Part shown: piece after piece, positions 27,801 through 38,626 of the stretch
Layout: every line of letters begins with the position of its first letter
Numbering within the stretch: the stretch's first letter is position 1
Source of the DNA: Himantopus leucocephalus
Taxonomy: Eukaryota > Chordata > Aves > Charadriiformes > Recurvirostridae
Length of the DNA: 64,000 nt
Direction of reading: 5' to 3'
NCBI GenBank assembly: GCA_003993805.1
Contig: RSEF01000012.1
Span: 5,694,984 to 5,758,983, forward strand
Made by a program: the position numbers and the translations under genes
Notes under the pieces: generated by a model
The model's input: only the letters and a program-made list of their open reading frames with translations
What the model was told of the DNA's origin: nothing
Database searches by the model: none

Positions 27801-30800
27801 TCTCAAATACAGAACCTTTGAACGTGAAGCATATACACTTAGTCACCACCAGTGAAAAGTTTAGTTTATGTGACCTGTCTGGTATCACACACGTGATCTG
27901 TGACAGAAACATGGATACAATTCAGTTACCCAGGACAACACTCAGTTCTCTGACCCATGAGGTTGTCCTTTCCCGTTCCTGTAGTCTCCTGTCCCATTGT
28001 GCATCTCCCAGCTTTACCAACAAGGTAAACATTCCATTAGCATGCAACCCCGATTCACTCCAAGGAGGCTGGCAAAAAATGGCATTGAATTATTTCACTG
28101 AAGGCTATTGTAATTCTGTCCACAAGATTCCTAAACTAAGGTTGTATAAGCAAACTTAACTCTAGCATGTCCCAATTTTGGAGTGCCTGGTCTGCAACCT
28201 TTTGCATGTATTCTAATAACTGGGTTTGTTCGCTGGATGAATTTTGTCTAGAAATTCACATGCACCATCAAAATTCTGCAGTTACTGTTTCTAGCAGTCT
28301 CAGTGCTCAGGTATTTGGGGCTGAAGAATTAACAATTATATTCACCAATACTAATGGACTGGCCAAAGGCACTTTCCTGTCTTAGCAGAGGGAGGTTTCA
28401 TTTCATTAAATGAAAATTTAACAGAAGAGCCCACTTGGACCTTCCCTTTATACATGTACAAGGGGAAGAGATTTCTGTGTCCACCAGATGAGGAACGATG
28501 AGCTGTTTGGTTAATATGCCTCTCTGTTCATCCTTCAAATTGAAAACCTGCCCAGACTTGCTGGAACCATCACCTTTAGGGAGCACAGATTCTCACAGAT
28601 TCCATGCAGAAGCAGTCTGGCTATCAGTCATGGTATTGCTAAGAGATTTCAGTCATCAGGACCATCTACAACACAACTTGCAGATATACAAAGAGTAAGT
28701 TACAGTCAGCAATACATTGGAGGTCCTGCATTTCAGGTCTCTTATTTCAAACCCAATGCACGGAGCTTTTAATTACTTATGTAGGCTGGCAGGAGTTTCA
28801 TGACCACAAACCTGTTCATCAAGTTGACTAATTAAAGTATTTGTTTCTGAATGTTCCAGTGTCAACGTTAGTCACAGTATGAATGTTTGTAACAATAGAA
28901 GGATCAGGCAACACCCAAGGTCATTCCCAACTCAAAATACGAAAATACATTCTTGATGTACTTTCCACTTTTATCACTTTTCCCACTTTGAGGCTGACCA
29001 AGAGCTGCTTCCAGGAAAATGATCATGACCCAAGCAGATAATGTGTTTCATCCCAGTACACGCTACAGAGAAAAACATGATAACTTTTGAAAAATAATGT
29101 CTCCTTTCTTCAAAGGCAGAAATCAGTTAACTCTGTTTATTCTTCGGTTTTCAGGGGTATCTGATTTTTCTTTTAATTTCACATACAACCTCCTTTTCCC
29201 TGTCTTTTGCTAAATACCAGTATTGTGCCATTCTCAGGCTCACATGGATAAAACATCCTTCTAGAGGACTCGTTTTGTTAGTATGGCCAACGTTGGAGAT
29301 GGATGTTTATGATATCATTATGTCTAGACTTTCAGTTGCCTGAATCTTAAAGGAAGATTTTTTTTTAAAGAAGACTTTAATAGGAAGTGGACCTATTAAA
29401 GCTGGTGATAATTCAAATAATCTGAGGCTGAGTTCTTGCATATTTAATTACTATAATATGATATTATCAAGTAGGACACCAGTGAGGAAAAACAAACTGT
29501 ACTTTTGAGCAAAGAGAGGCTCCATTTTATTAAATAACGAATGCTGTAAACAAATACTATTTCTGCATCATTTTCTTGGGTGACTCTATCTACTTTTATA
29601 GCATTTATATAAATTACAAAAGACTCATCATATATAGTATATGTTGTACCTTCATCTTAGAATTAGAGATGTCTTGAAAGCTGCAGTTCTGAAAGCCGTA
29701 TGCACAATTTGATACAATTTGCCAAATAGACCAGTGGTGCTTAAATCACTCAGGTAGTTGATTGGGAATCCCCTTTTGGAGTATAAAGAAATGCTTTGTT
29801 TCACCCATCTGTATCTGACACTGAAAAAGAAACTTTGCTGACAGCTGTCTTAAATATTACATTGTAGGTGCACTGGCAAACATATTTTGAGAGGTCAAAT
29901 GTTAAATGGAAGCCCTCTCTGCATTCATACCAGAGATGAGTTTACGTAAAAGTGTTAAGGTAAACTCTTATGTTCCAGAGACCTATTCCTAGATTCCCTA
30001 AGACTAATGCACCACAAGATTTTATGAATAATCAATTCAAAAAGCTGGAAAACAGAAGAAAATTATTTACTTACACAGAGCAGATGACACCTATTGTGAA
30101 TTATGAACTATGAATTTATATAGCAGACCGTATATGCCCATGAGTAAATCCTTCTCTGAAACTGCGGACTTAGGTAGCTACCTACTAAGTTAAATTTTAC
30201 ACATGTTAATGAGAAGCAGCCTAGGAAATGAAGATAGTTCCTTCCTAAGTAAAAGTCTTGCTTAAAACAGTGCAATGCACTCACAGGAAGCGAAGACAGC
30301 CCTGGCCCCAGTGCCAAAGCAGTGCTGAGCTGAGCCTTCCACAGGGCCTGGCCAAGGAAGGTGGCTGTGAGTCGGCATTACGCTCCCAACGGAGGGCCGC
30401 AGGGCCGTTTGCCTGCATTCCAACAGCCAGCAAACCCCAGGAGCTCCCTACGTTTCCGCCATGTCCACTTGCATTGCTGGGACTCAAATCCTTAAAACAA
30501 CTTGAGAAACAGGGAGAAGAGCAGAACCTGGCCGTCTGCCTTGAGAAGAAGAAAAAGGTGCTTCATTCTTTTAGGATGATGTCACTTACTAAAAGCTTGC
30601 ACTGAAGCTGACGATTTTTTCTGTTTGGTTGAAGCAAACAATTAGATCTGTGAATTTATCTTTGCTGTTACTAACAGCTGGAAGATTATATTATTATACA
30701 ATTACGAGAATATTGTTTCATTTCTATCTAATTCATACGCAACTGACATGAAAAGAGTGGAAGTCAGGACGACTTGGAAGAGTTTTAATCTTCACCTTTA

Positions 30801-33761
30801 TAATTCCAAACACAATACGTTTGCACTGCTGGTGAACCCCCCAGTATATGGGCTTTTTTTAACCTTTAACATTGCCTCACCTGTATTATTGCTCTAACTT
30901 CTAGCTTATGACATCATTAAAGCAACTCTATTAACTCAGTCCTGCAGAATATCTAACATACACCTCTTCATCATAACTTTTAATTCTGATATGTCTGCTC
31001 TGATGCTCTTTTCTACCTTCAAGCCAAGGACCTTTTTATGACCTTTTACTCAGCCTCAGCTTGTAGTTTCTCATGCAATTAAAGTGAGACATGCCTATTT
31101 TTAGCACTTAAAAATATTCTAGGAACTACAGAACGGTTTGTCATCTCTGCTGGTAGACCCTGATTGTTTTCATTTGTTAGTTGGTTGAAATAACCATGGA
31201 ATTCGGTTATCTTTTTGTTGTTGATAATGTTTACATTTTTTAGATAATTTCTGCCTTGACTGCGAGTTATTCACGCTACTCCCTCCTGACAGGCATACCC
31301 CCTAACCTTGCTTCGCACAGCTTTAACTGAACATCTTTAATTGTCTTTTGGTGATCAAAAGAGTATTTGTGATAATTATGTTTGTACTTCTGCTCAATGT
31401 TTACTGAAGCTGAAAGGATGCCGTCATTTTTATATCCACATTTCAATAAGAGGTGGGATAACTTCACTTAGCTCATATATGCTCTGCACTATTTCAGGTA
31501 AATCACCAATCTTGAAAAAAAAAAATAAAGCAGACAAATCTCTGTAATAGTAACACAAACTTTCTTCCCATTAGATATCTATCTTTCTACATAGAATGTA
31601 TGTCTGAAAGGAATGTGTCTATAATATTTTCCATTAAATTTATCACGCTGCTGAATCTTTCTTGGCAAAGATTGTGATAAGGTGAAACAACTCAATTGCT
31701 TGCTTGACAGATTATTCCAGTAATAATGTAGAGGAAAAAAAAAATCTATTCATTATTTCAGTAATGAGATGTAGGGGGGGAAAAAAGTTTTAATCCCTTT
31801 TGCTTTGGCAGGCTGCAAACAGGACACCAAATTGGATATATTCAATAAATAAACACTGCAAAGTCTCTGATCCACCTACAGCCAAGTCCTTACTCAGCCT
31901 CTTCTTAGTGAAATCACTTGGAGCCTAGTCAAGTACAGATAAAGAGCTCGTTTCATTTTTGGATCCGAGCTGAGTATTGCTGCATCCAAACTAGGTCAGG
32001 AACCTGACACTGGCGAGAGGTGGGAGTGTGAAAGGACAAAGCAGCTTTGCTTTTGTACTTCTCATCTGGGCTCTAGCTGTCTTGCCGTCAAGTCAAGTTA
32101 GAACAGTCTATTTTCTCTGCATACAGTTGCCTCTTGAAAACTTAGAAAAGCTGGTCTGGCATCTGGGCATCTCTGGGCTGCCGCTGCACTCTTGACGTTA
32201 TTTTTTTCCTAAGAATCTCTTTCTTCCCTGGCGCTAACTGGAATAGCCCTGCGGGGATGCCCTCTAGACAAGGTAAAATCTCTGGTGTCCAGTTACAGTC
32301 GCTCGATAGCAACCATACGCTGATACAAGATGGGCTGGTTATGAACCTCAAATGTAGACTTCATAATCCATTCTACACAGCTCAGTACGACTGCCCAGCA
32401 AAGGAAAGTTTTAGCTGTTGGATCCAATACTCCTCTGGAGTCACAGCTGAGGAGGCACCCTGTTGAAGTAAACAGAATTGCACGAGCATTCAACTGATAT
32501 ATACATCATGGAAGACTCGGGCTCATAGATGTTAAATTAATAATGAATATTTTTAGTTGTATTCAGAATAAAACACTACGCAGAGATCTTCTGTCACTGG
32601 TTCATAGTCAGCAAAACTTATATTTTGGACTCATTTGTTTAAATCAGTGGGAGAAGTGAGAAAAGCATTTGAAAGCAAGCAAGCAAGCACCCAGGGCTAC
32701 AGATTGACTGCAGCAGATGCCCGAGGATCAGACAGCTGATAATATACTTTAGTGCGCTTCAGTGCATTCCCTGGTACAACCCCAGGTACCTCTTGACCTT
32801 GGCTTTACATTGTCAGGCTTTAACCTTAGGGCACTGCGCAAAAATAGAATGGGCAGCACTACAAAATCTGACCCTTTAGTTGAATATCGCATTTTAGAGG
32901 GATACCAGAACTCCATCAAGACTGTGTACACGTAAACATCTACTATTATTATCATGGCATAGTGCCTAAGCTACTTTACAGTTCAGGTTATATAGGTTAT
33001 TCTTCAATCTTTTTTATGTGTGTGAGGTCTTACAGACTTCCTTCAGCGAGGACTGCTCTGTCATGGACTATATAGTTCTTTGGAAGTGTCATACAGACCA
33101 TCAAATATTAGTGTAATTTTTAACACTGTAGTCAGCTAAACAGGCGTAACAATTGGCTCAATGGCACAATTACCCATGTGATAAAAGGAAATGACAGCTT
33201 GAAGATGGATATAGTGCAAAATATTAATGTATATTGAGCAGCTGGGAGCCAGCAGGTTATTCCATAGGTTGTTCTAAAAATAGGAGAAGAACAGCAAAAA
33301 TAGGTTTGGGTGGTTTTTTTATGTCAAGGAACATGCTTTAGAGGATACTTTATTAAGACATTTCCTCACCATATCTCAGTCTGATACCTTGGCCGTTGGT
33401 TATGTTGGATATGACCTCATGGTGTACAGCCTTGTGCAGGCTGTTATCTTCCCATTTTCACGTGACACCAATCTGCTGCTTCAGCCCTTTGCCCTAATTG
33501 AGTCCTAAAGACTTCTGCCCTCCTCCGTACCGCGTCATCTCTAGCTTTTTATTCCACAGGACATTCTGAATAACCGATTTCACGTAATTTATAAACTTCA
33601 TCGCACACTTAGAAAACGTGTCTGGCTGATGAAGTCATCTGTATCATCAGTGAAAAATCAATGGAGTAACTCACTTAAAAATACATTAAATCTTAAAGAC
33701 ACAGCAGAGTCACGAAGCGCATTTAATAATGTCAGGGCCATGAGTGTAGTAATAGACTTTA
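24846..33761. other. Intergenic DNA, nothing recognised
   Basis: About 8.9 kb of AT-rich sequence between the two GC-rich repeat copies. I found no recognisable exon, RNA gene or transposon. Open frames of 100-115 codons (25451, 27511, 27818 and 30258 on +) overlap one another in different frames and carry no domain, as expected by chance. Confidence 0.5.
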
Positions 33762-34292
33762 ATTGCTTTGACCAGCACTTCCTGGTGCTGTGGGTCCACC
33801 CACAGCTCTGCCCGTGGGCCCATCTCAGCCCTGGGTGTTCAGCCACTGCCTGAGCAACGCTGTGGGGGTGCTGGTCTCCAGCTCCCCGTTCCGCTGTGGT
33901 ACAGCCATGGCTGTGCCTGGCCATGGACCTCCNAGCTCCCTGTTCTGCTGTGGTACAGCCATGGCTGTGCCTGGCCATGAACCTCTTTGATCTGAGCCCG
34001 GTCTTCCTGGCTTCATCTCAGCCCTGCCTTGCCACCAGGGACTTCCCCGGCAATCACCAGGCTGCATCTCGCTCCGTTTACTGCCGCTGGACCTGACCCT
34101 GATCTGCAAATTGAGCTCCTGGCGTCACCTCAGACCTACCTCCTCATTACGAGCTGGTCTGGTGATGGGACTCCCGGCTGGCCCCAGCTGCCATCCCTGG
34201 GCTTGCTCTGCCGCCTTGGTGTCCTGTTTGGTTCCTGGCTCCTTGGCCCCTGGGGAGCTGCTGGCCCTCGCTGGTCCCTGCAAATAATAGAT
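33762..34292 (-). repeat. GC-rich interspersed repeat, copy B (inverted)
   Basis: The reverse complement of this block is homologous to 24350-24845 (anchors listed there). Read on the minus strand it begins near TGCAGGGACCAGCGAGG and ends near GCTGGTCAAAGCA. Compared with copy A it carries an extra internal direct duplication of about 53 bp (33880-33932 and 33934-33986) that includes the ACAGCCATGGCTGT palindrome. The two units meet at a single N (33933). Confidence 0.7.
33880..33986. repeat. 53-bp direct duplication joined by one N
   Basis: Two copies of a unit starting AGCTCCC and containing GGTACAGCCATGGCTGTGCC are separated by the N at 33933. They differ at about three positions, so this may be a real two-unit minisatellite that the assembler could not close, or two alleles placed in tandem. 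Confidence 0.75.
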
Positions 34293-37200
34293 GCATCGTT
34301 GCACGTATTTATACATCTCTAAAAAATATTTAGAGAGCATATAGCAGTTTTTCAGACATATTTAAGGGTTTCATTCTCTTTAGAGAAATAGGATAGCTGG
34401 ACTTCTTAGTTGGCAAAGGAAGTTCTTTTTGCCTGGCTAAATGTGGATATCTGTGCAATAGTCAAGAGCTAACTAATCATTCTTGTGTTATTACATATAT
34501 TAAATAAGTAATTGTTTGAAATCTCATCAGCTCATTATAATAAGTCAAAATGAACTAAGCATCTGGTATCGGTCAGTATGATTGCTTCTCTTCAACCAGA
34601 ATAACTTTACCCTGGAAAACTGTATATAGCCAATTTAGCATAGACATACTCTCTCTCAAAAAAAAGGATATGAAATAATTCAGCCATGAAGCTGGAATAT
34701 AAATATGAATATTTTATAAAAGAAGCAGGCAGATCTTTCCTGTTCCCTGTTGCATCATCCAGGGGATTAGGCCTTCTATATTTCAAAAGTCTCTTAAGAT
34801 CACCACTGAAGCTTCCTGAACTGTCATTTATAGGGATAAGCATTAACCAGCGTCAGTCTTTCCTTCCTCAGTACACCAACTGATTTCACTGGGTGTTTTA
34901 TCAGGCCTCTTTTCAACAGCCAGTCCACTATGACTTTTTTAAAGAAATAAATACGTAGAGCTGACTGAAGACTCGTTCTGTTTCTTTCAGCAACAGACGA
35001 TTCTCTTTTTGCAGAAGTCATCTTGGTGGACGTTGCTGACCCACTGGGCTCAAACCAGATAAAATGTGCTTCTCTTATACGACACTGTAATACAGAATGT
35101 CACGAGCAATCTGTTGATCTTAGAGGGATAAGGTCACTTGACAATATTTAAAAACAAATACTTTCCCCCTTTGTTATTCTTATAGCATTGGAATTAAGTT
35201 CATCGCAGAGGCGAGGGCAAAGCATTGAGGGGCAGAATGGTGCACAGGCGGGGGTGTATTCCTGCTCCGCCGTAGCCTCCTGTCAAGGGAAAAGAATGGT
35301 TGGGGATGGGGGAAGGAACAGGCGACCACTTGTTCCGAAACCACTGCTGACAAGTTGTTTTCAACTAAACCATACCCCAAAAGCAGTTTCTCTTTTGAGT
35401 ACATGATCCATAGCGATTATTTTAGGTCTCCTTGGTTTTGAAAAATCCCACATACAAAATGAAGTAAGATTTCCTTTAACAATAAAAGTATGTGGCTGAG
35501 AAGCAATGACAATTGCCCAGCAACTGAAACAGTTTTCTACCCACATGTCCAACCACTCAGAGGAAAACAATGCAAGAACAGTGGCTGCAAAATGTGATTT
35601 GTTGTTTTATTTGGTCTTAACATGATTTGGCTCTTCATCCAACACTTCTAAGAACGGTCTGCATTGGGAAAGATATATTGCTGAAAGAAGTTTAAAGACT
35701 TTGTGCTTATACCTTGTTTTCTGTCTACTTTGTTTTCTACAGGAAGTACTAACTGAGCCAGGAAGAGATGTCATGCCTCTCACTTTTGTTCTTTAACTGC
35801 AAGACTATCCTTTGTCTAAATATCAGAGAAACCTGCAAAACAAGAATTGCAAGCTTTATTAAGATACAACAAGCCAAATTAATTCTTGAGGTAAGCACAC
35901 AAACGAAATGCTGTGAGAAGACTCTCTTATTATCTGCTGGGGGAAAATGTCATCCCCTACAATGAAAGATAGCTAAAAATATCCCATAAGAACACTGGAA
36001 CTGTATTTGAGGCAGTACACTTAAAGAGGATGATTAATTGATTTGTCACCAGCAGTAACACTTCTTGAGTAATGCCTTTTCACTCACAGTTGCACCCTGT
36101 TTCCATTTCAACTAAGGGAGACCCCAGGATATGATTCTTAGTTCCTTCAAATAAAGTAAAGTTTTTGATTTGTTCAGGGGAATTTACTGGCTCTATCAGT
36201 CCCAAAAACTTTCGATGACAGTAAGCGTACAGATTGCCACCAAGATTAAGCTTGGAGTTTCCTAGCCTCGTGGACAGTACCAGAAGTACAACCAGCAAAA
36301 CACAAGAAAAAGTTGAAAAAGTTGTATTACAATTGTTTTGTCAGTCTGCAATTCCTGAGTCCTGTTGCAAAGACTCATACAGAAGCCAGGTTCCAGTACT
36401 TTAAAAAAACAGTAAAGATATGATGAAAAAATTAAGGTTATGTGATTTTGTCTCTGCATTCCTTCTTAGTGACATGGATCTGTTGTTTGGCTGGTTTTTT
36501 AATGTAGTGTAGGCACACTCGTGATGTAGAAGCTCTGAGCACTTCCTTAGCAACACACATTATTGTTTTTCCATTTATCACCTGCAAACAGCAGTAATTA
36601 AAAGTATGATTATTTGTCAACAGGATTGTAATGTATCCAAGGCAACCAAAGGCCATGAAAATTATGCTGAAATGTAACAGTAAAGATGAAAAAAAGTCAT
36701 TATTGGGACGAAATGCTATTAGGAGTTCAAAGCTTGTTGGCAATGTTGATGTTTTTGTATTGCTGTAAAACAAATACCAAAATGAGAGTGGGCAGAAGTT
36801 TTAGTAGGACAGTAGAGTGTCACATGCAGAGGTGGGCCTGAAAGGCTCGTCCCCTTATGGAACCTCGATGCTGGTGCGATCCAGCCCAGTTTAGCTCTGT
36901 AGAAAACACGGCATATTACAAAATGCAGACATACGAACACAGCAAACAACATACAAATAAAACCAAATGATGTGAAGTTCATCTTAAATGAGTGGCACTT
37001 AACAGCGTGGAGGGAAAGACATGCATTGTTACTCATACTCTAATAAAAGAAACCTAACCATAGTGCTATAATATTAGATTTACAGCTCAAGGAAAGGTCA
37101 ATCCAAAGCGTCTCCACTGCCAGCCTCGCACCAACACTCGACAGCCGAGTGCCCAGGGCCGGGGCAGCTCTGACCCTCCTGTCACCGGTGGGCAGGAGGG

Positions 37201-37554
37201 GGAAGACACGTCAGCAGACAGTTGAAACGGTGGAATTTTAAACAAAATGACCACGGCCAAATAAATGCAGTAATCGTGGATATTGCTGGTGTAGGACATT
37301 CAGATAGAAGTGGGTTTGGTGGAGTGCTTAGTTGCTAATTCATTTACCGNGAAGTGGGTTTGGTGCAGCATTTAGTCACTGACTCATTTACCACGTTCCT
37401 AGGTAAAAGGGAGAGGGTTTATGTAAAAATCCTCATAGCTGAGTGCTGAACTAAGTAGCAATATTATTACGGGATTATTACATTGTGATATTTGGGTAAG
37501 ACAGATCCTAAGAGACTAGATGTTGTTCAGTAATTCAATTCAGAGAACGTTTTG
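34293..37554. other. Intergenic DNA upstream of the CpG island
   Basis: AT-rich sequence. On the minus strand, frames at 36080-36298, 36438-36773 and 36719-37036 encode hydrophobic stretches. They lie in different frames, recall no protein family, and are no longer than chance allows. A short N-joined duplication occurs at 37307-37392. Base composition changes abruptly to GC-rich at about 37555. Confidence 0.5.
37307..37392. repeat. 43-bp direct duplication joined by one N
   Basis: Both units begin GAAGTGGGTTTGGTG and end TCATTTACC. They differ at about seven positions, and the single N at 37350 lies exactly between them. The divergence is too high for simple allelic copies and suggests a true degenerate tandem repeat. 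Confidence 0.75.
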
Positions 37555-38375
37555 AACGCGTTTTGACCGCACTGCGAACACCTCGGACGCCTCGTTCCTC
37601 CCGAGCCCTGAGGCGGCCGGCGGGGCCTGCTCGGAACCCGCGGCCCGTCCGAGCCCGCCGGGCCCGGCCCCGCGTCCACCATTTCCTCGCGCTACCGGCA
37701 CCACGGGCGCCGAGCCCTCCCCTCAAGATGGCCGCCGCCTGGCCGCCCGCCCTCCGCAGCCCCGCGGGGTGTCCCGGCAAAGGCCGGGAAGGCCCCGGCG
37801 TCGGTGCGGCCGGCGGCAAGCCCGAGCCGTGCGGGGTGCGCGGCTCCGCGGGGCGAGGAGCGGGGCTGCGGGGGACGAGCCCTCCTCCCCGGGCTAAGAT
37901 GGAGGAGGCTGGGCGGGAGCCGGCCGGTCCGCACCGGCGGGACACCCCACTCCCTTTGATTCTGCGTGGGACCGCGCGGCTTCTCCCGAGGCTTCTTCTC
38001 CCCCGCGGGACGTTAACCCGGATTGCGGGGGGAAAGGGGGGAAGCGGCTCCGACACGGCGTTCCCTGCCGCCGCCGTTCTCCCCTGCCGCCATCTGCCGC
38101 ACCACCGGGCAGCCCGGCCTCCCCTCCCGCGTCAGGCGGGCGCCGGAGCTCTGTGCTGGAAGGGGAGGTGGTGGGGGCGCGGCGGGAGGAGGCGGGAGCC
38201 GCCTGGGCGGTGAGTCAGGGAGCGAAGGGCAGGGAGGTGCCGCGGATCCCCACCGGAGCCCCGGGCAGAGCCTCCCACCCGCCAACCCTTCGCCCCGCCA
38301 GGCCGGCGGAGAGGCGCGGGGGGCGGGCCCCTCCCACCTTTCGGCTGCCATGGTTGGGTGACCCCCTCTGCAACT

Positions 38376-38414
38376 CCCATTGGCCACCCGGGAAAGCGGT
38401 TCGCGCCCATTGGC
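38376..38414 (+). promoter_or_regulatory. CNBP: Paired inverted CCAAT boxes (NF-Y type)
   Basis: CCCATTGGCC and CCCATTGGCT place two ATTGG cores exactly 30 bp apart (38379 and 38409), about three helical turns. Paired CCAAT boxes at this spacing are typical of NF-Y-driven TATA-less promoters. NF-Y boxes usually lie 60-100 bp upstream of initiation, which predicts a start at roughly 38450-38510. Confidence 0.6.
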
Positions 38415-38449
38415 TGGGGAGTGGACTCCAGTGAGCCGTGCGCAGAGTA

Positions 38450-38626
38450 GTAGGGAGGGGCGGGGTGATCGGAGGGGAAGAGGGGGGGTGAGAGCGCGTG
38501 GGGCCGTGTGCAAACCGCGTGTGGCGCAGCCAGAAGGGACCCGGGAGCAGGCGGGCAGAGCCGGAGTCAGCGCGGCCTACTGTCGTCCGGGCGGGCCACT
38601 GCCGCAGCGGGGGCGAGAGTCCGCAG
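38450..38626 (+). other. CNBP: Candidate CNBP untranslated exon 1
   Basis: The CNBP coding region needs a noncoding first exon, because the exon holding the ATG begins at a strong acceptor (45224-45225). The best candidate ends at CCGCAG|GTAACTG, with a donor GT at 38627-38628, and begins at an unknown point below the paired CCAAT boxes. A second usable donor, CGG|GTGAGTCAGG, lies at 38883, and another, GCG|GTGAGTCAGG, at 38210, so alternative first exons are possible. The 5' end is an estimate. Confidence 0.45.

Noticed and set aside
36080..37036. Cluster of minus-strand ORFs with hydrophobic, membrane-like segments
   Set aside because: They lie in different frames, have no recognisable family or convincing joins, and their lengths are expected by chance in 64 kb of AT-rich DNA.
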